In this document: positions 1-7,986 of the stretch, in pieces
Position numbering within the stretch: the stretch's first letter is position 1
Layout: each line of letters begins with the position of its first letter
Source: Syntrophorhabdaceae bacterium PtaU1.Bin034
GTDB taxonomy: Bacteria > Desulfobacterota_G > Syntrophorhabdia > Syntrophorhabdales > WCHB1-27
Direction: 5' to 3'
DNA: 50,062 bases
Assembly (NCBI GenBank): GCA_002067405.1
Contig: MVRP01000012.1
Coordinates: 1-50,062 of the forward strand
Position numbers and translations under genes: made by a program
The notes under the pieces: generated by a model
What the model saw: only the letters and a program-made list of their open reading frames with translations
Databases searched by the model: none
What the model was told of the DNA's origin: nothing

Positions 1-710
1 CGCACGTCGATGGCGACCTCGTGAAGGTAACCGGTCACATTAAGGGGCATGCCATACCACACGAGGGAGATGTGCATCGCAAATGACTCCACGAACCCCA
101 GGCACATGCCGCCTGGAGGGTTCAGGTAAACGGCATTGCCCATGTAGCGGGTCTTGAGCGGGTAGCGGCTGCACGCGTCGGACAGGTCCTTTCTTTGAAC
201 AATACTGCCATTCATCCTGATGTCCAGGGGAAAGTATGAAAGCCCGTCGAGGACTTGATAGTAAGCCACCGACCTGAAGACGCCTTCCATGAGGCTGGCC
301 CTGATGCAAAATCCCCTTTCGGTCCTTGCCGAGCCGTCGACCGTGGCCAGCACGCCGTCACGATAAGAGGCGTCGTTCAGGAACTTCGTGCAATTGATTG
401 AGAGCGTGCCGAACAGACTCGTAAAGGACACCGTTTTTGCGATCGACATCAGAAAAAACAACCCCCAGCCTGCCGGCATCTGGTTCTCCATTACGTCCGA
501 ATGCCAGTTGGATTCCGCGAGGCAGACGAGCGCCTTGGGGTTGTCCGTGCCAGTGCCGTCATCCGTCACTTCCAGTTCCTCCCCCTTGAGCGTGATATCG
601 AGGCGGGTGGCGCCGGAGCGGTGGGCGTTCTGGGCGATTTCCAGGAGAACGGACGACGGCCTGTCAAAGAAATAGGGAAGCAGCTTGAAGAGTTTCTCTT
701 CGTTTATCAT
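1..710 (-). CDS. GHKL (HSP90/histidine-kinase-like) ATPase, 3' end cut by window
   Basis: This open frame runs from an ATG at 708-710 to the window edge without a stop; about 236 codons are visible. It is preceded by a good ribosome binding site (AAGGAG). The N-terminus has a Bergerat-fold N-box (residues around LEIAQNAHRSGAT), then a DDGTG motif and a PAGWGLFF glycine box, the usual layout of GHKL ATP-binding domains. No kinase acceptor or receiver domain is visible in the part present. It is the last visible gene of a minus-strand run that begins with the methyltransferase at 1660-2643. Its role is unknown; GHKL proteins of this kind occur on plasmids and phages as well as in MutL/HSP90-type machines. 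The ATPase assignment rests on motifs only. Confidence 0.7.
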   Translation of the reverse strand, partial: MINEEKLFKLLPYFFDRPSSVLLEIAQNAHRSGATRLDITLKGEELEVTDDGTGTDNPKALVCLAESNWHSDVMENQMPAGWGLFFLMSIAKTVSFTSLFGTLSINCTKFLNDASYRDGVLATVDGSARTERGFCIRASLMEGVFRSVAYYQVLDGLSYFPLDIRMNGSIVQRKDLSDACSRYPLKTRYMGNAVYLNPPGGMCLGFVESFAMHISLVWYGMPLNVTGYLHEVAIDV

Positions 711-757
711 GCGTGTTTTCTCCTTGTGGGTAAGGTGTTAGCGGGTGTGGGCACGGG

Positions 758-1102
758 TCATGCGGCGGAAGGACGTGATTCGCCCTGGGCGTAACGTAGC
801 GCCCTGAGTACCAGGTCGGGATGGGGAATACGTTCCCATTCCTTGACCACCCGGCCCGTTTCGGTTTCGTGTCTCCTCCCCGTTGCGGGAAATGTCGGGT
901 CCACCTTTCTCACGGCCTGCCACAGGGTCAGCAGGCGGCTGTTGACGTGTATCCCGGAGATATCTGACCAGTTGGCCGCGGTCGGCTTCTCCAGGTAGTC
1001 GTAGATCTTCCGTTTTACCTCGTCGTCAAGGGGCTCGTTATTCCTGCCCCTGGCGTTGCAGACGATGACGAGAGACCTGTATCTGTCGCAGGATGAGTTC
1101 AT
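758..1102 (-). CDS. hypothetical protein, 114 aa
   Basis: This is a 114-residue soluble protein with no family that I recognise. It starts at an ATG with a clear GAGGTGA ribosome binding site. It lies between the 177-aa gene upstream and the GHKL ATPase downstream with short gaps, so it is probably part of the same minus-strand transcription unit. The sequence is rich in charged residues, has no membrane segment, and has one short helix-like region with DDEVKRKIYDYLEKP. Overlapping frames in this stretch are shorter and lack a ribosome binding site. Confidence 0.55.
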   Translation of the reverse strand: MNSSCDRYRSLVIVCNARGRNNEPLDDEVKRKIYDYLEKPTAANWSDISGIHVNSRLLTLWQAVRKVDPTFPATGRRHETETGRVVKEWERIPHPDLVLRALRYAQGESRPSAA

Positions 1103-1139
1103 GAATCACCTCGATCTTTATTCGATTGTATTGAATAGG

Positions 1140-1673
1140 TCAGGCAGCCTTGCGTGCCGCTGAATGGTAGATCTCCGCGAGAAGAAGATCGCAGATTGCG
1201 TCGTCGTTGAAGTCGCACTGGTAGCCATCGATCCTTCCCCAGCTTTCGAGGGAAATAAGGTGGCCATGACGAAGGAGAAGCCTCTCTATCCTTTCAAGGT
1301 CTTCAGGATCGTAAGGTACACGGTGGCCGGCGAGAAGATTGCGTAACCTGGCGCGCTTCTCTTGCTCGGAGGTCCAGATGATCAGGGAGATATCCAGATT
1401 ATCCGTCCAGATGATGCCGTGGTGCTTGCCATAGCCGAGGCTGTAGCCCCGGAAGCGCAAGGAGTCTCTCGGCCTGTGGAATTCGTCATCTCCGATTGTG
1501 AGTTCCTTCCCGGAGGCGAGGGCGGAGAAGATACCTTTCGTCTGCTGGGGCGCGCCGTAAATGGACAGGAAGTGCAGCTCCTTCTCGTACCCCGCGTTAT
1601 AGACCCCCGCGTCGCTCTTGCAGACCACCCCTTCGTGCTCCACGGTGAGGATGACGTGATCACTTGATGTCAT
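1140..1673 (-). CDS. hypothetical protein, 177 aa
   Basis: I chose the ATG at 1671-1673 because it overlaps the stop of the upstream methyltransferase gene (stop at 1660-1662), a typical translational coupling; an upstream start at 1703 would lie deeper inside that gene. The product is a soluble alpha/beta-looking protein. It has a conserved-looking central stretch (RGYSLGYGKHHGIIWTD) and a charged C-terminal helix. I do not recognise a family. The coupling suggests that it works with the DUF6094 methyltransferase or is carried on the same mobile module. Confidence 0.6.
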   Translation of the reverse strand: MTSSDHVILTVEHEGVVCKSDAGVYNAGYEKELHFLSIYGAPQQTKGIFSALASGKELTIGDDEFHRPRDSLRFRGYSLGYGKHHGIIWTDNLDISLIIWTSEQEKRARLRNLLAGHRVPYDPEDLERIERLLLRHGHLISLESWGRIDGYQCDFNDDAICDLLLAEIYHSAARKAA

Positions 1674-2643
1674 ACCACACCCCCCGGACAGGTTCGATGA
1701 CACGGATCCCCACGGAGAACGTATCGTGGGTGATCTCCTTGTCGTCCTCGCAGTACGTCGATTGCGTGCGATCGGAAAACCCTTTCAGGATCATCGGGCC
1801 GTCCGCTGTCTCTACCTTACCGTCGAGGATGCCTGCGGTGAGCAGGCTCGTGAGGTGTCCCTTTCTGAGAGGAAGCAATGGGCTCAGTTGTGTGGTCTTT
1901 TCCGATCTCCGGCAGATGCTCTCGATCTCCCGCACGAGGTGGGGCCAGTGACTGATGATCTCCTCGTCGGTGACCGTGTCCGTGCCTTGGAATATCGCGG
2001 GGCCGTCCGTCAGGGGGATGTCGTAGGATGTCGGCTCCGCGTCCTCGATGAAAGGATAGGGCGGCGACGGGACGGAGCCGCTCTCGCGACGTTCTTTACG
2101 CTTCTTCCCGAAGAGCACGACCTGCTTGAAGGCGGGGTAGTCCTTTCTCGTTGCCCGGACGACCTTGGTGTCGTGGAAGTGCTGGCCGATCCAGTTCCGG
2201 TGCTTCTCGTAGAGGAATATGAGTTCCGGCACGAGGAAGACGAGCACGCCGTCAGGGCAGAGCCACTTATGGCTGTGCTTCAGGAACTTCATCTCCACCC
2301 GCTCCCCGGCATTCCAGTCATAGGGTGGGTTCAGGTAGAGCAGGCCCACTGAGCCGAGAGGGTTGATCCGGGCGTCGAAGGCCGAGCCCTGGGCGGAGAA
2401 TTGGAGCGTGTCACGGGCGTCCTGGGCCCTGTGGGCGTCGAGCTCGATGCCATAGGTGATAACCTGTGAGTTTTCCAAATGAAACTCTTGCAGGGCTTCT
2501 CCTGTTCCGCAGCAGGGGTCGAGTATGTGGCTGCCCTTTGGACCGGAAGGCTTTTGAAACGCGATCCAGTCAAGGATGTGGGACAGCGTGTCCGGGGGCG
2601 TGGGATAGTAGCCCATTTTCTGGTTTGATTCCAGTCTTGCCAT
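1660..2643 (-). CDS. DUF6094-type N6-adenine-like DNA methyltransferase
   Basis: This 327-residue protein has the SAM-binding motif I LDPCCGTGEAL at about residues 41-51 and the catalytic-type motif NPPYDW at about 105-110, as in amino-methyltransferases acting on adenine N6. The N-terminal GYYPTPPDTL segment is typical of the DUF6094 group found on plasmids, integrative elements and phages. There is no linked restriction endonuclease in the visible region, so it may be an orphan modification enzyme or part of an anti-restriction/mobile module. It leads a minus-strand gene run continuing to the GHKL ATPase. A sequence motif upstream (2715-2752) is shared with the ssb operon. Confidence 0.8.
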   Translation of the reverse strand: MARLESNQKMGYYPTPPDTLSHILDWIAFQKPSGPKGSHILDPCCGTGEALQEFHLENSQVITYGIELDAHRAQDARDTLQFSAQGSAFDARINPLGSVGLLYLNPPYDWNAGERVEMKFLKHSHKWLCPDGVLVFLVPELIFLYEKHRNWIGQHFHDTKVVRATRKDYPAFKQVVLFGKKRKERRESGSVPSPPYPFIEDAEPTSYDIPLTDGPAIFQGTDTVTDEEIISHWPHLVREIESICRRSEKTTQLSPLLPLRKGHLTSLLTAGILDGKVETADGPMILKGFSDRTQSTYCEDDKEITHDTFSVGIRVIEPVRGVWYDIK

Positions 2644-2712
2644 GGTTGTTCTCCTTTTCGTGATATTTGCAGCGACTACTAACTGTTGATTGATGCCCGA
2701 AGAGGGCCTTTT

Positions 2713-2753
2713 CGAGGGTCTAATGAAGATACTTATCTACGTAGATTATTACT
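2713..2753 (-). repeat. upstream motif shared with the ssb-nrdJ operon, copy 1
   Basis: Read on the minus strand this stretch contains TAATAATC, then CTTCATTAGACC and shortly after CGAAAAG. The same ordered blocks occur at 6466-6506, also just upstream of a minus-strand operon. The spacing and 12 identical bases suggest a shared promoter or operator used by the island. The ribosome binding site of the methyltransferase gene follows about 50 bases downstream. Confidence 0.5.
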
Positions 2754-2757
2754 TCAC

Positions 2758-2789
2758 AAAAAAAAGGGGGGGACAGGTGCCCCCCTTTT
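2758..2789 (-). terminator. Rho-independent terminator of the DUF433/DUF5615 pair
   Basis: AAAAGGGGGG (2762-2771) pairs perfectly with CCCCCCTTTT (2780-2789) around an 8-base loop. On the minus strand the hairpin is followed by a run of eight T (2758-2765), so it is oriented to end minus-strand transcription from the toxin-antitoxin-like pair before the methyltransferase operon promoter. Confidence 0.8.
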
Positions 2790-2839
2790 ACAAATCGCGT
2801 AAATCGCAACGTATCAGCCGGAAGAGACGGGCTTTGCCC

Positions 2840-3275
2840 TCACGCAATTGTCTTTGGAATGCGGTCAGTGTGATAATCAGCCGGATTGTGCCAAGAGGAA
2901 TGCTCGGGATTGGACTTTGCCGGCATTCTTCCGATTCTCACCCGGCCCGGTTGGAGTACCGCAAAGGCTCCAATAAGTTCGTCTCCGCTTTGCCGGACAA
3001 GCCGGAATGTCTTTGAAGAGCCTTTTTCGTGAGTGAAACGGGTACCGCAGGAGGATCACGCCGACACTTTCGTGTCCCGAGGCGTAGACAAGTTGACCGA
3101 AGTCCTTGTCTTCCGTGATCAGTATGCTTTTTTCATGGTTGGCCAAATCGATCACGGCATTATCGTCTGCCCCCGACGCCACCTCCGACACCGCCGTAAC
3201 CGTGAAACCGGCCGAGCGCAAGCTCCGGACAACGCCGAAATCGCAGCTTTCATCGGCAAGGAACCGTAGGCTCAT
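2840..3275 (-). pseudogene. DUF5615 (PIN-like, Mut7-C) toxin-like protein, frameshifted
   Basis: The first about 75 codons from the ATG at 3275 match DUF5615 PIN-like proteins: RFLADES start, ITEDKDFGQLVY with acidic nuclease-type residues, and VGVILLRYPF. After a run of five A (minus strand; T run at 3023-3027) the open frame turns into a non-homologous tail ending at 2877. The +1 frame instead reads LVRQSGDELIGAFAVLQPGR, the expected DUF5615 C-terminus, and continues to a stop at 2840. One extra A in the homopolymer explains this. It is therefore a broken gene, an assembly error, or less likely a programmed frameshift. The start overlaps the stop of the DUF433 gene (ATGA), as in a toxin-antitoxin pair. 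Confidence 0.75.
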
Positions 3276-3532
3276 TTGGCGGCGGACCTTTTTGTCCGCA
3301 ACTCTCCGCCGACAGCCGCAACCTTCTCGTGAGCAATGGAATCAGCGGCGTATCGTAGCGCCGCCTTGATATCCTCTTTCTCCAGCTTCGGATAAGCACG
3401 CAGCAACTCCCTTTCGGTCGCTCCTTCGCTTATCTTCCGCACCACAAGCTCGACAGGGATTCTGGTACCCTCGATCACGGGTTTGCCCATCATGATCTTC
3501 GGGTTGACTTCGATCCGATCAGCGACCTTCAT
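3272..3532 (-). CDS. DUF433 antitoxin-like protein
   Basis: This 86-residue protein shows the DUF433 pattern: I-x-NPKIMMGKPVIEGTRIPVE near the N-terminus, then ISEGATERELLRAYPKLEKEDIKAAL, a small helix-turn-helix-like fold. I chose the ATG at 3530-3532 over the upstream start at 3571 because AAGGAGG lies just before it and family members begin here. DUF433 proteins are commonly paired with DUF5615 PIN-like proteins as antitoxin and toxin; here the pair overlaps by four bases. It probably binds DNA and autoregulates, which is inference from the family. Confidence 0.8.
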   Translation of the reverse strand: MKVADRIEVNPKIMMGKPVIEGTRIPVELVVRKISEGATERELLRAYPKLEKEDIKAALRYAADSIAHEKVAAVGGELRTKRSAAK

Positions 3533-3613
3533 AGCGAACCTCCTTGGTAAAAGTCTATCATCATTATACACTCTTCCTTATATGGTAAGCATCATAAGCG
3601 GGACCTGAGACGT

Positions 3614-3946
3614 TCAGTACTCTGATGCGAGCATCACGGTCAGGACGAGTTCGTAGCCCTCGTAACCTCCATGGTCGTCGATCTTCCAGAAGATGTTTTC
3701 TCCTTTGTATTCGAAGGCGCCGAAGTCGTGCTCGTGCCAGGGGTCATTGTCTTCATTGAACGTATCGAACTTCCTCACCATCCAGAGAATCACCGCGACC
3801 TCCTTGGGAAAGGCACCCAAGATGCCGCTGGTGAGCACAAGGGCGTTGGGTTTCTGAATGAGGGGTATGTTTTTCCTTAGCCTGTCATATCTCTGCGCCG
3901 TCTCGGAAAGCTCTCCGCTTGTCCTTTTAGCGACTTTGTCGGCCAT
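3614..3946 (-). CDS. DUF3768 domain protein
   Basis: This 110-residue protein has the DUF3768 signature: a central VLTSGILGAFP, then FDTFNEDNDPWHEHDFGAFEYKGENIFWKID and a C-terminal LTVMLASEY. The start at 3944-3946 follows AAGGAG; longer in-frame starts would run back into nrdJ. DUF3768 proteins are small proteins of unknown function found mostly on plasmids and conjugative elements, which supports an accessory origin for this part of the window. It lies 34 bp downstream of nrdJ and may be co-transcribed with ssb and nrdJ. Confidence 0.8.
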   Translation of the reverse strand: MADKVAKRTSGELSETAQRYDRLRKNIPLIQKPNALVLTSGILGAFPKEVAVILWMVRKFDTFNEDNDPWHEHDFGAFEYKGENIFWKIDDHGGYEGYELVLTVMLASEY

Positions 3947-3980
3947 CTTTCGCTCCTTGTAATAGGATTCGTGTTGCTTG

Positions 3981-5975
3981 TCAGCACTTGCTCGCGCCGC
4001 AACTGAGGCACGTCCGGCACCCTTCCTGAAGCACCACCACGCCGCCGCACTCCTCACATGTGTCCGATGAGCCATTGACGCCAAGCATCCGAAAGGCTCT
4101 CAATATGGCGTAGGTGGGAGAGACGACACTGCCGTGCTTCAGGTTCGCCCTCTGAATGTGCCTTAACAGCGCTTCAGGTTCACGTCCGCACCGGAGGGCA
4201 TCGGACATGATCATGGCAAGGGCCTCGTACGTTTCCGCGTGTTTCGATTCCACGGGTGAGGTGATGAAGACTTCCAAAGGCTCCTTCTGCGCCATGGTGA
4301 TATGGACGAATACTTTTCCTTCCGAGGTATCGACCTCAACCAGCTTCTGGTCCCTGACTTTCGGCAGTTCCACCGGCTCGACGTGGGTCCTATTGGCGGC
4401 GCCTTGGGATGAAATGACCTGGTTCTTACGGCTCCCGTCGCGGTAGACGGTCAGGCCTTTGCACCCGAGGTCGTAAGCGAGCAGGAACGCCTTTTCCACA
4501 TCGGCCCTCGTCGCCTCGTGAGGCAGGATCACCGTTTTCGATATTGCGTTATGAGTGTGCTTTTGAAAGGCGGCCTGCATCCTGATATGCCATTCCACCG
4601 GGACGTCGGCAGCCTTGATGAAGTAATCTGGCAGTTCTTCTCCCGGGTGCGCCTTCCTCCATTCTTCAAAGAGTGGGTGACGTACCGCAAAAGTCCGGTC
4701 TGCCCTCTTCTGCTCCGTCTCGAAATCGAACACGGGCTCTATGCCGCTACTCACTCCCGCGATGATCGAAATGCTTCCCGTCGGGGCTATGGTCGTAAGG
4801 GTGGCGTTGCGGACCTGTGTGTCGGGCCCCCACACCGATCCCTCCCAGTTCGGGAACGGTCCGTGCTGCTTTGCAAGCTCCATGGAGGTCTGTGTCGCTA
4901 CTTCGGTGATGAACGACATCACCTCTTCCGCGAGGGTAACGGCCGCGTCCGAGGCGTAGCTGATGCCCAGGCGGATCAGCATATCGGCCCAGCCCATGAC
5001 CCCGAGGCCGATCTTCCGGTTTCCTTTGTGCATCCTTTCTATCTCGGGCAGAGGGTAGGCCTGGCGGTCAATGATGCTATCGAGGAAGGCCACGGCCGTC
5101 TTCACCGTCAGGCGTAGCAGGCCCCAATCGATCTCGTTGTCCGCCGTCACCATCCTCGCAAGGTTGATGGACCCAAGCACACACGCTTCGTGGGGAAGAA
5201 GCATCTGCTCCCCGCATGGGTTCGTCGCCTCGTATTCGCCGATGTGGGGCGTTGGGTTGGCACGGTTGGCTTTATCGATAAAAAAGATTCCCGGCTCGCC
5301 GTTGAGCCACGCCATCTCCACGATCTTGTCCCATATCTCTTTGGCCTTGAGGGTTTTCCTCGCCTCCCCGTTGAAGCGGAGGGTGAAGCCGCCATCAACC
5401 TTCACCGCGTCCATGAACTCGTCGGTGATGGCGACGGAGATGTTGAAGTTGCTCAAGTCCCCGTCACGGGACTTGAGGGTGATGAAATCGAGGATATCGG
5501 GGTGGTCCACCCGGAGCATGCCCATGTTGGCGCCGCGACGCGTACCGCCCTGTTTCATTACTTCCGTGCTCGTGTTGAAGATGCGCATGAAGGAACAAGG
5601 GCCGCTCGCCAGCCCGTTCGTGGTTCCCACCTTGTCGCCTGCCGGCCGGAGCTGTGAGAAGCCGAATCCCGTGCCCCCACCCATCTTGTGCACAAGCGCC
5701 GCCTGTTTTGCTGCATCGAAGATACCTTCAATCGAATCCTCGACAGGGAGCACGAAGCACGCCGACATGGTGAAATCGGGCCGGCCCGCGTTCGTGAGTG
5801 CCGGGGTGTTCGGAAGGAAGAGGCATTCGTGCATGACGATGAAGAAATCCTCTCTCTCCCCGCGATTCGCCGCGACCGCCTCCGCTACGCGCTTACAAAG
5901 CTTCGACCAGTCCTCGATGACCTCTCCGTGGGGGTCTTTCTGGTAGTACCGTTCTCTCAGTATGTCTTCTCTCAT
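3981..5975 (-). CDS. nrdJ: adenosylcobalamin-dependent (class II) ribonucleotide reductase
   Basis: This 664-residue enzyme reduces ribonucleotides to deoxyribonucleotides using a coenzyme-B12 radical, without oxygen. Visible signatures are SACFVLPVEDS with the first active cysteine, GGGTGFGFSQLRP, the radical-site loop NPCGEQMLLP, and TGSISIIAGVSSGIEP. A C-terminal zinc-ribbon tail (CEECGG then CRTCLSCGASKC) carries the re-reducing cysteines. It is shorter than many NrdJ proteins, which reach 700-950 residues. The start at 5973-5975 has a GAGGAGA ribosome binding site, 10 bp after the ssb stop, so ssb-nrdJ form an operon. Finding it beside plasmid-type genes suggests an element-borne copy that supplies dNTPs for replication. 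Confidence 0.92.
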   Translation of the reverse strand: MREDILRERYYQKDPHGEVIEDWSKLCKRVAEAVAANRGEREDFFIVMHECLFLPNTPALTNAGRPDFTMSACFVLPVEDSIEGIFDAAKQAALVHKMGGGTGFGFSQLRPAGDKVGTTNGLASGPCSFMRIFNTSTEVMKQGGTRRGANMGMLRVDHPDILDFITLKSRDGDLSNFNISVAITDEFMDAVKVDGGFTLRFNGEARKTLKAKEIWDKIVEMAWLNGEPGIFFIDKANRANPTPHIGEYEATNPCGEQMLLPHEACVLGSINLARMVTADNEIDWGLLRLTVKTAVAFLDSIIDRQAYPLPEIERMHKGNRKIGLGVMGWADMLIRLGISYASDAAVTLAEEVMSFITEVATQTSMELAKQHGPFPNWEGSVWGPDTQVRNATLTTIAPTGSISIIAGVSSGIEPVFDFETEQKRADRTFAVRHPLFEEWRKAHPGEELPDYFIKAADVPVEWHIRMQAAFQKHTHNAISKTVILPHEATRADVEKAFLLAYDLGCKGLTVYRDGSRKNQVISSQGAANRTHVEPVELPKVRDQKLVEVDTSEGKVFVHITMAQKEPLEVFITSPVESKHAETYEALAMIMSDALRCGREPEALLRHIQRANLKHGSVVSPTYAILRAFRMLGVNGSSDTCEECGGVVVLQEGCRTCLSCGASKC

Positions 5976-5985
5976 GGCGGTCTCC

Positions 5986-6378
5986 TCAGAGCGGGATGTC
6001 ATCGTCGTCCGGCTCATGGACAAAGTCGTCCTCCCGGTCGGTGCTCTGTTTTGACGTAGTGGGTTTTGCCGAGAGGAACCGGATATTCTGAAGGACTATC
6101 TCGAACTTGCTGTGCTTCTTCCCGTCCTTGTCTTCCCACTTCCTGATCTGCGGGTCTCCCTTGACAAACACGAGCTTTCCCGTGTCGAGATATTCCGCGC
6201 ATAGCTCGGCTTTGTTCCTGAAGGCGATGATATCGAAGTAGGTGACGGTGTTATCTGTCTCGCCTTTGCCTTTCTTGTTTACCGCGACGCTGAAGGTGCA
6301 TATGGGCATGCCGGTCGGAGAAAACTGCAGGTTGGGCTTTCTCGTCAGGCGGCCGATCAACTCTATCTCCGCGTACAT
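5986..6378 (-). CDS. ssb: single-stranded DNA-binding protein
   Basis: This 130-residue OB-fold protein begins MYAEIELIGRLTRKPNLQFSP and contains GKLVFVKGDPQIRKWEDKDG, the usual SSB core. It ends in the acidic tip DDDDIPL, which in SSBs recruits replication and repair partners. The start at 6376-6378 follows AAGGAGGAG; the longer frame up to 6426 lacks a comparable signal. It is the first gene of an operon with nrdJ and possibly DUF3768. It is shorter than typical chromosomal SSBs (about 170 aa), as is common for plasmid or phage versions. Confidence 0.92.
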   Translation of the reverse strand: MYAEIELIGRLTRKPNLQFSPTGMPICTFSVAVNKKGKGETDNTVTYFDIIAFRNKAELCAEYLDTGKLVFVKGDPQIRKWEDKDGKKHSKFEIVLQNIRFLSAKPTTSKQSTDREDDFVHEPDDDDIPL

Positions 6379-6465
6379 GGGTACTCCTCCTTTCGGGTTT
6401 TGGTTTGATCGAACATAAAAAGCCACGCATCGACACGGCGAGAAGCCGCGGACAGTGGCATCTTT

Positions 6466-6506
6466 TCGGAAGGTCTAATGAAGGTACTGGACTACGGGAA
6501 TATTAC
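6466..6506 (-). repeat. upstream motif shared with the methyltransferase operon, copy 2
   Basis: On the minus strand this reads TAATATTC, CGTAG, then CTTCATTAGACC and CGAAAAG, in the same order and nearly the same spacing as 2713-2753. It sits about 90 bases upstream of the ssb start. The repeat in front of two minus-strand operons suggests a common promoter or regulator site. Confidence 0.5.
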
Positions 6507-6595
6507 CTTTTTGCTTGCCTCGTTCCTCAATATGGCGTATAAAACGAGGAACGACAGTTGAATTTCATTATTGAATCCACCGACAGGGAGGCAGT

Positions 6596-6934
6596 ATGAG
6601 CAAAATGGAGTTCGTCCCGAAGCTGGCCGAGGCAGGAAAGATTACCAAGAAACAGGCCGATGAGATCTTCTCGGCGTTTGTCGGGATGATCTCGACCTCC
6701 CTACAAAACGGGGAGCGCGTCGCCCTCCCGGGGATCGGTGTCTTCACCGTGGTCAGCCGGAAGGCAAGAACGGGCAGGAACCCCAGGACCGGCGCGGAGA
6801 TCAAGATACCGCCCCGCAAAGCAGTGAAGTTCTCCGCATCGAGCGTGATAAGCAGTAGTCTCAACGGGCCAAAGAAGGCCCCTCAGAAGGCGGCAGCCAG
6901 GAAGAAATCGGCAAAACCTGCCAGGAAGAAATAG
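6596..6934 (+). CDS. HU/IHF-family DNA-binding protein with lysine-rich tail
   Basis: This 112-residue protein matches HU over about residues 1-90: KITKKQADEIFSAFVGMI helix pair, LPGIGVFTVVSRKARTGRNPRTG beta-arm and KAVKFSAS. The last 20 or so residues are a lysine/alanine/proline-rich extension (KKAPQKAAARKKSAKPARKK), like the histone-H1-like tails seen on some bacterial HU proteins. GGGAGG precedes the ATG. It stands alone on the plus strand, divergent from ssb, and is followed by a long hairpin. It probably compacts or bends DNA, possibly that of the accessory island. Confidence 0.88.
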   Translation: MSKMEFVPKLAEAGKITKKQADEIFSAFVGMISTSLQNGERVALPGIGVFTVVSRKARTGRNPRTGAEIKIPPRKAVKFSASSVISSSLNGPKKAPQKAAARKKSAKPARKK

Positions 6935-6940
6935 CTCACG

Positions 6941-6981
6941 CCCATGGGGCCTTCAAGGGACACGTTGTGAGGCCCCATGGG
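6941..6981 (+). terminator. 12-bp perfect inverted repeat after the HU gene
   Basis: CCCATGGGGCCT (6941-6952) and AGGCCCCATGGG (6970-6981) are perfect complements around a 17-base loop, starting 6 bases after the HU stop codon. There is no T-run, so it may be a Rho-assisted terminator or an mRNA-stabilising hairpin. Each arm also contains the palindrome CCCATGGG, so it could equally be a protein-binding site. Confidence 0.55.
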
Positions 6982-7050
6982 AATTATCCCTTCGTACGGC
7001 TGTCAGGCACTCCTTTGTCGCCGTCTACCAACAGAAGTAATATTCTCGCG

Positions 7051-7509
7051 ATGACACGGATCAAACACGGGATGCGGGGTGCTCACCCTGTCTGCAATTC
7101 CTTTCTCTCGGTCGTGCTCGTCTTGATCGCTTCGGGGTGCCTTTACGCGTTCTGCTTCGACGAGGCTGGAGAGAGGTACGGGGTATCACCGCAGCTTCTT
7201 TGGGCTATAGCACAGACCGAAAGCGAGTTCAATCCCACCGCAGTCAGCCACAATGAGAACGGATCCGTCGACTATGGGCTCATGCAGGTCAACTCCTATT
7301 GGTACGGGAAGCTGGGTCACGAGAGATGGATGCGTCTCGGCGACCCGTGCTACAACGTCCATGTCGGGGCTTGGATACTCGGTCAATGTGTGCAGAGGTA
7401 CGGCTACACGTGGGAAGCCGTCGGCTGCTATAACGGAGTGTCAAAAGATAAGAAGATACGGTACGCGAACAAGGTTTACCGAACATTGAAGGCCCATGCG
7501 GGCAATTAG
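7051..7509 (+). CDS. lytic transglycosylase, IagB/VirB1-like
   Basis: The product (152 aa from this ATG) has an N-terminal hydrophobic export segment (SFLSVVLVLIASGCLYA) followed by an SLT domain. The domain includes the catalytic-glutamate stretch LLWAIAQTESEFNP, YGLMQVN, and a C-terminal AVGCYNGV. The arrangement FCFDEAGERYGVSPQLL after the signal resembles IagB/PilT/VirB1 muralytic enzymes, which open the peptidoglycan for type III/IV secretion or conjugation. The start is uncertain: the frame is open from 6967, and the ribosome binding site is weak. No other conjugation gene is visible in the window, so its partner machinery would lie outside or be lost. Confidence 0.75.
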   Translation: MTRIKHGMRGAHPVCNSFLSVVLVLIASGCLYAFCFDEAGERYGVSPQLLWAIAQTESEFNPTAVSHNENGSVDYGLMQVNSYWYGKLGHERWMRLGDPCYNVHVGAWILGQCVQRYGYTWEAVGCYNGVSKDKKIRYANKVYRTLKAHAGN

Positions 7510-7584
7510 GTGAGTCTTGGAAAAGAATTACGATCCCACAATTGAGACATCACTATAGGCTGCCCTCACGCCAACCCTTGTTCA

Positions 7585-7888
7585 GTGACAGTTCTGTTCT
7601 TGATAACAGAGAGAAGGGGCTCGAATACGGAGAGCACCTTCGTTTTGAAGACGCCGGCCACCAGAACGCGCATTGTCTCGTTACCAACGTGCAGATCTTC
7701 GCTGTTAACCCAGACCCGAAACCCTCTATGCGACTTCCTTTCATGGTGGAACAGTCGTATTCGGCGCACCGCCATCCCGTGTCGAAGTGCCCCGGATAAT
7801 CCCGGCGGGGACCAGCTTTGGATATTAATGACTACAAAGACGAGATTGACCGGTTGCTTCGCAAATGCGAAGTCCTCAAAAAAAAAGG
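7585..7888 (+). pseudogene. decayed small gene, possibly PilZ-like
   Basis: No intact gene is supported between the transglycosylase and 7987. Protein-like pieces occur in successive plus-strand frames: GLEYGEHLRFEDAGHQNAHC from about 7619, IRRTAIPCRSAPDNPGG near 7755, and LDINDYKDEIDRLLRK near 7820 ending with a stop at 7888. Their order would fit a PilZ-type domain broken by frameshifts, but the similarity is weak and judged by eye. The stretch is best read as a degraded gene at the edge of the island. Confidence 0.25.
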
Positions 7889-7986
7889 AGGAACCATATA
7901 AAGTCACGTTGCTGGAACTTGATACGGAAAGGATCCGAGGGTTTGTCCACGTTAAGGGGATGTCCAGATTTTGGGGGTAAGCATAC

